DNA from: DATARH01 sp963705325
GTDB taxonomy: Bacteria > Pseudomonadota > Alphaproteobacteria > ATCC43930 > CGMCC-115725
Reading direction: 5' to 3'
Length of the DNA stretch: 64,000 nucleotides
Assembly (NCBI GenBank): GCA_963705325.1
Contig: OY970069.1
Location: 4,898,001-4,962,000 of the forward strand
Shown here piece by piece: positions 57,872 to 64,000 of this stretch (positions within the stretch are counted from its first letter, which is position 1; the number at the start of each line of letters is the position of its first letter). The notes below the pieces were generated by a model. The model was not told the DNA's origin and made no database searches. It saw only the letters and a program-made list of their open reading frames with translations. The translations under genes were made by a program, and so were the position numbers.

Positions 57872-60317
57872 CCTTCGCACCTGCAAGGAACGGCTCGTCG
57901 TCGTTGGCAATGGGATGGCGGCGATGCGGACGGTCGAGGAGCTGCTGACGCGCGCGCCCGATCGTTACGACATCACCGTCATCGGCGCCGAACCGCACCC
58001 TAACTACAACCGCATCATGCTGTCGTCGGTTCTGGCGGGAGAGAAGACGGTCGACGAGATCGTGATCAATCCGCGGGCTTGGTACCACGAGCATGGCATC
58101 ACTCTCCTCACCGGCGGCCCGGCGGCCGCTATCGATCGCGCGGCCAAGGTCGTATCGCTAGAGCAAGACCACGCCATCCCCTACGACAAGCTCTTGCTCG
58201 GCACCGGTTCGAAGCCGCTGGCGCCGCCGATCCCAGGACTGAGTCTCCCCGGCGTCCACGCGTTCCGCGATATCGCCGATGTCGACGCGATGATCGCGGC
58301 CTCGCAGCGGCATCGGCGGGCAGTTGTCATTGGTGGGGGGCTCTTGGGCCTCGAGGCCGCCTGGGGGCTGAAGCGCCGTGGCATGTCGGTTGCGGTCGTT
58401 CACCTGATGTCGACGCTGATGGAGCGCCAGCTCGACGCGACCGCCGGCGAATTGTTGCAACGCGATCTCGACGCGCGCGGTATCGCCTTCTTCACCGATG
58501 GGCAAACCGAGGAAATTCTTGGCAGCGACAAGGCCGAGGGTGTGCTGCTCGCCGACGGCCGCCAGATTGAGGCCGATCTCGTCGTCTTGGCGATCGGCAT
58601 CCGGCCCAATATCGATCTGGCGCGCGCTGCCGGGCTCGACGTCAACCGCGGCCTTCTGGTCGGTGACGACATGCGCACCAGCGACCCCGACATCTACGCG
58701 GTCGGCGAGTGCATCGAACATAACGGTCAAGTCTTCGGCCTCGTCGCGCCGATCTGGGAGCAAGCCAAGGTGTGCGGCGCGCGCCTCGCCGGTGACGACG
58801 AGGCGGTCTATGTCCCGCCGCCGATCTTCACCAGCCTCAAGATTACCGGCGTCGACGTGTTCTCCGCTGGCGCGCTCGCGGCGGCCGACGAAGCCGACGA
58901 GGAGATCACGCTCCACGATGCCAGGCGCGGCGTCTACAAGAAGGTGATCCTGCGCGACGACAAGGTCGTCGGCAGCGTCCTTTACGGCCACGTCGTCGAT
59001 GGTCCCTGGTATGTCCAGCTAATGCGCGAAAGGGCCGACGTGTCGGCCTTTCGCGATCAGCTCGTCTTTGGCCGCGCCTTCGCCGAGCAAGCAGGCGCAC
59101 CGGCCCCAAAGATCGATGTCGCGGCATTGCCCGACGCCGAGCAAGTGTGCGACTGCAACGGGGTCACCAAGGGCCGCATCTGCGAAGCGATCCGGACCAA
59201 GGAGCTGACCACGCTCGACGCTGTGCGCGCGCATACCAAGGCCTCCGCTTCGTGCGGCTCGTGCACCGCCAAGGTCGAGGCGATCCTCGCGCATATGGGC
59301 GGGGCGGTCGCGCATCCCGCGGATCCGGCGATGTGCAAATGCACCGACCATGGTCACGACGCAGTGCGCCGCGCGATCGTCGAGCAACAGCTGAAGACCA
59401 TCGCTTCGGTGCGCGAGGCGCTCGGCTGGAAAACGCCCGATGGTTGCCAGAAATGCCGTCCGGCGCTCAACTACTTCTTGATCTGCGCCTGGCCCGAGAC
59501 CTACCGCGACGACGCGCAATCCCGCTTCGTCAACGAGCGGGTGCACGCGAACATCCAAAAGGACGGCACGTTCTCGGTCGTCCCACGCATGTGGGGCGGG
59601 CTGACCAACTCGCACGAACTGCGGGCGATCGCCGACGTTGCGGAGAAATACGCGATCCCCACCGTCAAGGTCACCGGCGGCCAGCGCATCGACCTGTTGG
59701 GTGTCAAGAAGGAGCAACTACCCGCCGTCTGGGGGGACCTCAACAAGGCAGGCCTCGTCTCCGGCCACGCCTACGCCAAGGGCCTGCGGACTGTAAAGAC
59801 CTGCGTCGGCAGCGAATGGTGCCGGTTTGGCACGCAGGACTCGACGGGTCTCGGGGTCAAGATCGAGAAGATGTGCTGGGGCTCGTGGACTCCGCACAAG
59901 GTGAAGCTCGCGGTCTCCGGCTGCCCGCGCAATTGCGCTGAGGCGACGATCAAGGACATTGGCGTCGTCTGCGTCGAGGCCGGCTACGACGTCATGGTCG
60001 GCGGCAATGGCGGGGTCGAGGTGCGCGTCACTGATCATCTGGTGCGTGTCGCCACCGAGGCAGAGGTCCTCGAATACGTCGGCGCCTTCATGCAGCTCTA
60101 CCGCGAGGAGGCGCGCTATCTCGAGCGCACCGCGCCGTGGGTCGCCCGCGTCGGCATCGATTATGTGCGCGCGCGGGTCGTCGCCGACACTGACAACAGA
60201 CGGGCGCTCTACGATCGCTTCCTCCTCTCGCAACGCATGGTGCAAAGCGATCCGTGGGCCAAGCGGGCCGCCGGCGCCGAAGCACACGAGTACAGCGCCA
60301 TGGCGGAGGTTGGCTGA
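57864..60317 (+). CDS. nirB: NADH-dependent assimilatory nitrite reductase, large subunit
   Basis: The 817-residue protein begins with an FAD/NADH oxidoreductase (V-V-V-G-N-G-M-A-A-M-R-T; second dinucleotide motif V-I-G-G-G-L-L-G-L-E). It has BFD-type 2Fe-2S cysteines near residue 429 (C-D-C-N-G-V-T) and again C-K-C-T ... C-Q-K-C, and ends with a sirohaem/4Fe-4S domain (T-C-V-G-S-E-W-C-R-F-G near 650 and S-G-C-P-R-N-C-A-E near 686). It reduces nitrite to ammonium in the cytoplasm with NirD. Confidence 0.93.
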   Translation: MTDLRTCKERLVVVGNGMAAMRTVEELLTRAPDRYDITVIGAEPHPNYNRIMLSSVLAGEKTVDEIVINPRAWYHEHGITLLTGGPAAAIDRAAKVVSLEQDHAIPYDKLLLGTGSKPLAPPIPGLSLPGVHAFRDIADVDAMIAASQRHRRAVVIGGGLLGLEAAWGLKRRGMSVAVVHLMSTLMERQLDATAGELLQRDLDARGIAFFTDGQTEEILGSDKAEGVLLADGRQIEADLVVLAIGIRPNIDLARAAGLDVNRGLLVGDDMRTSDPDIYAVGECIEHNGQVFGLVAPIWEQAKVCGARLAGDDEAVYVPPPIFTSLKITGVDVFSAGALAAADEADEEITLHDARRGVYKKVILRDDKVVGSVLYGHVVDGPWYVQLMRERADVSAFRDQLVFGRAFAEQAGAPAPKIDVAALPDAEQVCDCNGVTKGRICEAIRTKELTTLDAVRAHTKASASCGSCTAKVEAILAHMGGAVAHPADPAMCKCTDHGHDAVRRAIVEQQLKTIASVREALGWKTPDGCQKCRPALNYFLICAWPETYRDDAQSRFVNERVHANIQKDGTFSVVPRMWGGLTNSHELRAIADVAEKYAIPTVKVTGGQRIDLLGVKKEQLPAVWGDLNKAGLVSGHAYAKGLRTVKTCVGSEWCRFGTQDSTGLGVKIEKMCWGSWTPHKVKLAVSGCPRNCAEATIKDIGVVCVEAGYDVMVGGNGGVEVRVTDHLVRVATEAEVLEYVGAFMQLYREEARYLERTAPWVARVGIDYVRARVVADTDNRRALYDRFLLSQRMVQSDPWAKRAAGAEAHEYSAMAEVG

Positions 60318-60318
60318 A

Positions 60319-60675
60319 TTGACCGGCCGCCGCTGGATCGAGATCGGCCGCCTGGACGACATACCGCGCCGCGGGTCGCGCCGCGTGAAGGGGCCCGACT
60401 CCGATGTACCGATCGCGGTGTTTCGCACCGCGGACGATCAGGTGTTCGCGCTGGTCGACCGTTGCCCGCACAAGGGCGGGCCGCTGTCCGAAGGCATCGT
60501 GCAGGGCTGCGCCGTTGCCTGCCCGCTGCATGGCTGGGTCATTCATCTTGACAGCGGCGAGGCGGAACCGCCTGACGAAGGGCAAGCGCCAGTCGTGGCG
60601 GCGAGGCTGCAGGGAGACCGCATCTGGCTCGCCGTGCCCGAGGCAGGGGCGATCCAAAATTGGAAGGTCGCGTGA
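60319..60675 (+). CDS. nirD: nitrite reductase small subunit with Rieske centre
   Basis: I choose TTG 60319, about 10 bases after GGAGG and just behind the nirB stop; TTG 60310 is an alternative. The 118-residue protein has both Rieske ligand pairs, C-P-H-K-G-G and C-P-L-H-G-W. Many NirD proteins of enteric bacteria have lost these, so this one can carry a 2Fe-2S cluster. The stop overlaps the nitrate reductase start. Confidence 0.88.
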   Translation: MTGRRWIEIGRLDDIPRRGSRRVKGPDSDVPIAVFRTADDQVFALVDRCPHKGGPLSEGIVQGCAVACPLHGWVIHLDSGEAEPPDEGQAPVVAARLQGDRIWLAVPEAGAIQNWKVA

Positions 60676-63374
60676 CCGCCGCTGCACCGATCCGGACCAC
60701 CTGCCCTTATTGCGGTGTTGGCTGCGGGCTTTTGGCCTTCCCCGACGGCAGAGTTGCCGGCGACCCGGACCACCCCGCCAATCGCGGCCGCCTATGCTCG
60801 AAAGGCGCAGCGCTCGGCGAGACCCTAGACGGCACCGGCCGCCTGTTGCGCCCGCAAATCGGTGGACGCGACGCCAGCTGGAACGAGGCGCTAGACCTGA
60901 TTGCCGACACTTTCGCGCGTACCATCGCCTCCGACGGCCCCGACGCGGTCGCGCTCTATGTCTCTGGCCAGTTCCTGACCGAGGACTATTACGTCGCCAA
61001 CAAGCTGATGAAGGGGTTCATCGGCAGCGCCAACATCGACACCAACTCGCGCTTGTGCATGGCCTCGTCGGTAGCGGGACACATCCGTGCCTTCGGCGAG
61101 GATGTCGTTCCCGGCTGCTACGATGACATTGAGCACGCCGATCTCGTCGTGCTCGTCGGCAGCAACATGGCCTGGTGTCATCCGGTGCTGTATCAGCGCC
61201 TCGCCGCCGCCAAGGAGGTTCGCGGCACCAGAGTTGTCGTCCTCGATCCGCGCCGCACCGCGACTTGCGAGCTCGCCGATCTGCATCTGCCGTTGCGGCC
61301 GGGCGCCGATGTCGCGGTGTTCGACGGCCTGTTAGCGCACCTCGCCGCGACGGGCGCTCGTGACGACGCGTGGATTGTAGAACACACCATCGGCTTTCCC
61401 GCCGCGCTCGAAACCGCGCGAGCCAGCGCGCCGTCTCTCGCGGACGCCGCGGCGACCGCCGATATACCCGCCGCCGATCTCGCCCGCTTCTACGATTGGT
61501 TCGCCGCGACCGAGCGCACCGTCACACTCTATTCGCAAGGTGTGAACCAATCGGCCGCGGGGACCGATAAGGTCAACGCGATCATCAACTGCCATCTCGC
61601 AACCGGCCGGATCGGGCGGCCGGGAATGGGACCATTTTCGCTGACCGGGCAACCGAATGCCATGGGCGGCCGTGAGGTTGGCGGTCTGGCAAACCAGCTC
61701 GCTGCCCATATGGGCTTCACCCCCGCTGATACCGACCGGGTGCGCCGCTTTTGGGATGCGCCGCGTATCGCAACCCGGCCGGGTCTCAAGGCGGTCGATC
61801 TGTTTGACGCGGTGCTCGACGGCAGGATCAAGGCGTTGTGGATCCTCGGCACCAACCCGGCCGATAGTATGCCGCGCGCCGACCGCGTGCGCGATGCGCT
61901 CGCCACCTGCCCTTTTGTCGTCGTCAGCGACTGTTGGCCGACCGACACGACCCGCTTCGCCGATGTGATTCTCCCGGCATCTGGCTGGAGCGAAAAGGAT
62001 GGCACTGTCACCAATTCGGAACGCTGTATCTCCCGACAGCGCGCGTTCCGCCAGCCGCCCGGCGAGGCGCGGCCCGATTGGTGGATGCTCAGCGAAGTCG
62101 CGCGGCGCATGGGCTGGAGCCGGGCGTTCGACTATCGCGGGCCCGCGGATATCTTTCGCGAGCACGCGGCGCTCTCGCGGTGTGAGAACACCGGGCCGGA
62201 TCAGCGGATCTTCGACATCGGTGCGCTCGCCGATGTCAGCGACGCAGCCTATGACGGCCTCCAGCCGATCCGCTGGCCCCTCGCCACAAAGGCTGCCCTG
62301 GCTGAGGGCACTCCGCGGTTGCTGGCGACGCACGGCCGCTTCCCGACCGAGGACGGCAAGGCGCGGTTCGTCCCGACCGCCCACCGGCCGCTCGCCGTAC
62401 AACCCGATGAAAAACGGCCGCTGGTGCTGAACACCGGCCGGGTACGTGACCAATGGCACACGATGACCCGTACCGGGCGTGTGCCGCGCTTGATGAGCCA
62501 TCAGAACAAGCCGTTTCTCGATCTTCACCCGGCCGATTTGCAGCGCTTCGGCTTAACGTCCGACGGGCTGGCCCGGGTCGAGACGCGGCACGGCGTCACC
62601 GTGTTGCCGGTGCGCGCGACGGCCGACCAGCGCCCCGGCGATGCCTTCGCGCCGATGCATTGGACCGACAGCTTCACGTCGGCCCAGCCCGTCGGCACCC
62701 TCGTCGGGGCGGAACGAGACCCGGTCTCAGGACAGCCGGAACTGAAGGGAACCCCGGTCGGCATAGCCCCGGTTGCGACATTCTGGCACGGCCTGCTGCT
62801 ACGGCGAACCGGATTGCCGCCTGCTGATCGAGCTTATTATTGGGCGCGCACGCCGATCGAGGGCGGGCACGCGATCGAGCTCGCCGGCTGGGAGCCCTTG
62901 CCCAGCGGCCGGAGCACCGCTGTCTGGGTGGCTGAGCTGTTGGGTGCGTCGCCGGACGCGGAACTGATGATCTACGCCGATCCGGGCCGCGGGGTCTTTC
63001 GCTATGGAAGCTTCGTCGACGATCGTCTCGATGCATGCCTTTTCCTGGCACGCCATCCGGTCGAATTGCCGGGTCGAGATGTGGCCGCCGTGCCACTAGG
63101 GGCGTTCGTCGATCCTGGGTTCCGCCTGAGCCTGCTCGCGGGACGCGCAGCGACGGAAAGGGCAACGGGCGATGCGGGACGCGCTATTTGCGTCTGTTTC
63201 GCTGTCCGCCTGCGCACACTTCAGCACGCGATCGCTGAGCAGCGGCTGACCAGCGTCTCCGAGATCGGCGCGATGCTCGGCGCCGGCACCAATTGCGGGT
63301 CGTGTCTGCCGGAGTTGAACGCCATCCTGCGGACCGTCCAGGCCGACGGCTATAATGTCAACGCCGCGAGTTGA
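60672..63374 (+). CDS. nasA: assimilatory nitrate reductase catalytic subunit
   Basis: GTG 60672 overlaps the nirD stop; 900 residues. An N-terminal 4Fe-4S site (C-P-Y-C-G-V-G-C and G-R-L-C-S-K-G) is followed by the molybdopterin oxidoreductase domains (S-R-L-C-M-A-S-S near residue 120) and the dinucleotide-binding domain (L-N-T-G-R-V-R-D-Q-W-H). At the C-terminus a BFD-like 2Fe-2S domain (C-V-C-F ... N-C-G-S-C) is typical of NasA/NasC of this group and takes electrons. It reduces nitrate to nitrite in the cytoplasm. It closes the operon; the tRNA array starts 14 bases later on the other strand. In bradyrhizobia the homologue is called NasC. Confidence 0.92.
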   Translation: MTAAAPIRTTCPYCGVGCGLLAFPDGRVAGDPDHPANRGRLCSKGAALGETLDGTGRLLRPQIGGRDASWNEALDLIADTFARTIASDGPDAVALYVSGQFLTEDYYVANKLMKGFIGSANIDTNSRLCMASSVAGHIRAFGEDVVPGCYDDIEHADLVVLVGSNMAWCHPVLYQRLAAAKEVRGTRVVVLDPRRTATCELADLHLPLRPGADVAVFDGLLAHLAATGARDDAWIVEHTIGFPAALETARASAPSLADAAATADIPAADLARFYDWFAATERTVTLYSQGVNQSAAGTDKVNAIINCHLATGRIGRPGMGPFSLTGQPNAMGGREVGGLANQLAAHMGFTPADTDRVRRFWDAPRIATRPGLKAVDLFDAVLDGRIKALWILGTNPADSMPRADRVRDALATCPFVVVSDCWPTDTTRFADVILPASGWSEKDGTVTNSERCISRQRAFRQPPGEARPDWWMLSEVARRMGWSRAFDYRGPADIFREHAALSRCENTGPDQRIFDIGALADVSDAAYDGLQPIRWPLATKAALAEGTPRLLATHGRFPTEDGKARFVPTAHRPLAVQPDEKRPLVLNTGRVRDQWHTMTRTGRVPRLMSHQNKPFLDLHPADLQRFGLTSDGLARVETRHGVTVLPVRATADQRPGDAFAPMHWTDSFTSAQPVGTLVGAERDPVSGQPELKGTPVGIAPVATFWHGLLLRRTGLPPADRAYYWARTPIEGGHAIELAGWEPLPSGRSTAVWVAELLGASPDAELMIYADPGRGVFRYGSFVDDRLDACLFLARHPVELPGRDVAAVPLGAFVDPGFRLSLLAGRAATERATGDAGRAICVCFAVRLRTLQHAIAEQRLTSVSEIGAMLGAGTNCGSCLPELNAILRTVQADGYNVNAAS

Positions 63375-63387
63375 TCACCATAAACGG

Positions 63388-63459
63388 CGCCCGGTGAGGG
63401 AATCGAACCCCCGCCGCCTGCTTACGAAACAGGAGCGCTGCCACTGCGCTCAACCGGGC
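63388..63459 (-). tRNA. tRNA-Thr(CGT)
   Basis: Acceptor GCCCGGT pairs perfectly with ACCGGGC. Anticodon stem CCTGT/GCAGG holds loop TTCGTAA (anticodon CGT at 63426-63424). T loop is TTCGATT. After discriminator G the gene reads CCG, not CCA, so it is the only one of the array without an encoded CCA. Confidence 0.85.
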
Positions 63460-63478
63460 AATAGTGGCTGGATGATGG

Positions 63479-63552
63479 TGGGGGCGGTGAGAGTCGAACT
63501 CACATAGGTCGGCTTAAAAGGCCGCTCCGGATGCCTTTACGGATACACCCCC
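63479..63552 (-). tRNA. tRNA-Lys(TTT)
   Basis: Acceptor GGGGGTG pairs with CGCCCCC. Anticodon loop is CTTTTAA (TTT at 63518-63516) on a 4-bp CGGC/GCCG stem with a G-A mismatch at its base. T arm GTGAG-TTCGACT-CTCAC is perfect. CCA is encoded. Confidence 0.85.
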
Positions 63553-63560
63553 GGTTCTGG

Positions 63561-63633
63561 TAGGCGGCCAGGGAGTTGCACCCTGATGTACGCGGGTTTG
63601 GGCCGCGCCGCTTTGCTGTTTGCGTAGCCGCCC
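63561..63633 (-). tRNA. divergent tRNA, anticodon apparently CAA (Leu?)
   Basis: Acceptor GGGCGGC/GCCGCCT, anticodon stem CGCGG/CCGCG and T stem CAGGG/CCCTG are all sound, and CCA is encoded. But the anticodon loop CCCAAAC has C instead of T at position 33, the T loop is TGCAACT instead of TTCRANT, and the D loop lacks the usual GG. The variable loop is only 5 nt, wrong for a normal tRNA-Leu, so identity is uncertain. Confidence 0.6.
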
Positions 63634-63640
63634 AGATTGG

Positions 63641-63714
63641 CGCTCCCGCCCGGAGTCGAACCGGGATGCTCCGCCTTCGGAGAGCGGCGCCTTGATCCAT
63701 TGGGCCACGGGAGC
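63641..63714 (-). tRNA. tRNA-Arg(CCG)
   Basis: Acceptor GCTCCCG pairs with CGGGAGC. Anticodon loop CTCCGAA (CCG at 63680-63678) lies on CCGCT/GGCGG. T arm CCCGG-TTCGACT-CCGGG is perfect. Discriminator G and an encoded CCA follow. Confidence 0.88.
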
Positions 63715-63724
63715 GTTGAGCTGG

Positions 63725-63797
63725 CGAGCCTACGAGGACTTCGAACCCCGATCCGCCGGGTAGAAGCCGGCTGCTCTGTCCATTGAGCTATAGGCCC
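63725..63797 (-). tRNA. tRNA-Arg(TCT)
   Basis: Acceptor GGGCCTA pairs with TAGGCTC (one G-T). Anticodon loop CTTCTAC (TCT at 63764-63762) lies on GCCGG/CCGGC. The T loop counts eight bases (TTCGAAGT) instead of seven. Discriminator G and CCA are encoded. Confidence 0.82.
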
Positions 63798-63806
63798 TCG
63801 AAATGG

Positions 63807-63880
63807 TGCGCCAGGAAGGAGTCGAACCCTCACCCTCCTGATTTCGTAGTCAGGCGCACGGTCCATCGTGCCGCTGGCGC
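63807..63880 (-). tRNA. tRNA with 8-nt anticodon loop, probably Arg(ACG)
   Basis: Acceptor GCGCCAG/CTGGCGC and T arm GAGGG-TTCGACT-CCTTC are good, and CCA is encoded. The anticodon stem CCTGA/TCAGG encloses eight bases, CTACGAAA. Reading ACG after T33 gives Arg. One extra base in the loop is either an error or a frameshift-suppressor-like loop. Confidence 0.7.
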
Positions 63881-63889
63881 AGGGATTGG

Positions 63890-63962
63890 TCGCGCGTGCC
63901 GGGATCGAACCGAGCCTCACCGGTTTGAAGGACCGGGCGCCTCTCCAGAAGCGTAACGCGCG
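63890..63962 (-). tRNA. tRNA-Glu(TTC), with C at position 33
   Basis: Acceptor CGCGCGT pairs with ACGCGCG. Anticodon stem CCGGT/ACCGG carries loop CCTTCAA (TTC at 63929-63927) with C instead of T at position 33. T loop is TTCGATC on an imperfect stem. CCA is encoded. Confidence 0.75.
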
Positions 63963-63970
63963 GGAAATGG

Positions 63971-64000
63971 TGGGCGCGGGAAGGATCGAACTTCCTGCCC
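63971..64000 (-). tRNA. tRNA, 3' part only (cut by window edge)
   Basis: The T arm GGAAG-TTCGATC-CTTCC and the acceptor 3' strand CGCGCCC with discriminator A and encoded CCA are visible. The anticodon lies outside the window. Confidence 0.75.

Noticed and set aside
63500..63920. Overlapping minus-strand protein frames in the last 500 bases
   Set aside because: They run through the tRNA genes, whose cloverleaf structure explains the sequence.

Overview
The window reads as about 64 kb of a GC-rich alphaproteobacterial chromosome, probably of the Bradyrhizobium/Rhizobiales-Rhodospirillales type. The evidence is MucR-like N-terminal domains, a NasT/NasS nitrate regulator pair beside a narK-globin-nirBD-nitrate reductase operon (an arrangement known from bradyrhizobia), alphaproteobacterial IS families (IS3, IS66, IS110, IS1182/IS5-like) and an Omp25-type outer-membrane barrel. 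No 16S rRNA or housekeeping marker is present, so the genus is not fixed.

Left third (1-20.4 kb): accessory DNA. It holds a repeat-rich gene split by one base (MucR-like N-terminus, proline-rich 53-residue repeats, one membrane helix, thirteen 48-residue TPR units), a complete IS element with 4-bp target duplication inside a terminator-like palindrome, and remnants of IS110, IS3, IS66 and IS1182 elements. A SPINDLY-type TPR glycosyltransferase, a Flp-like pilin and a hybrid receiver/histidine kinase also lie here. Scattered among them are three small Sec-exported precursors sharing the motif LS[DN]RQ[LM]D-x-[IV]-[ST]-AG, which resembles a double-glycine leader. The same region has a Sec-exported C39-like peptidase co-transcribed with a coiled-coil outer-membrane protein, preceded by a LuxR-type regulator whose receiver lacks its phosphorylation residues. 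I propose these as parts of one export/processing system; this is inference.

Middle (20.4-50.4 kb): catabolic genes in several operons. They encode a molybdenum hydroxylase large subunit, an enoyl-CoA hydratase, an amidase, two GMC oxidoreductases, an acyl-CoA synthetase translationally coupled to a 2-oxo-acid (acetoin-type) dehydrogenase E1a-E1b-E2 with its own acyl carrier protein, a metal-dependent cyclase, a cupin, two ACMSD-type amidohydrolases and a four-domain rhodanese. A second E1a/E1b pair follows, with a two-repeat protein of unknown function and a TPP-dependent decarboxylase. A small surface-glycan island sits between them (a broken FkbM methyltransferase and a membrane protein ending in a SUEL-type lectin domain).

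Right (50.5-64 kb): a nucleotide-sugar dehydrogenase/epimerase pair, a PEP-mutase-family lyase, then nasT-nasS and the nitrate assimilation operon (transporter, globin, NirB, NirD, nitrate reductase). The window ends in a dense array of at least eight tRNA genes on the minus strand at about 82-nt pitch, several with unusual anticodon or T loops.

Seven of the reading-frame breaks outside IS elements are all +1 insertions, so some apparent pseudogenes may be sequencing artefacts.
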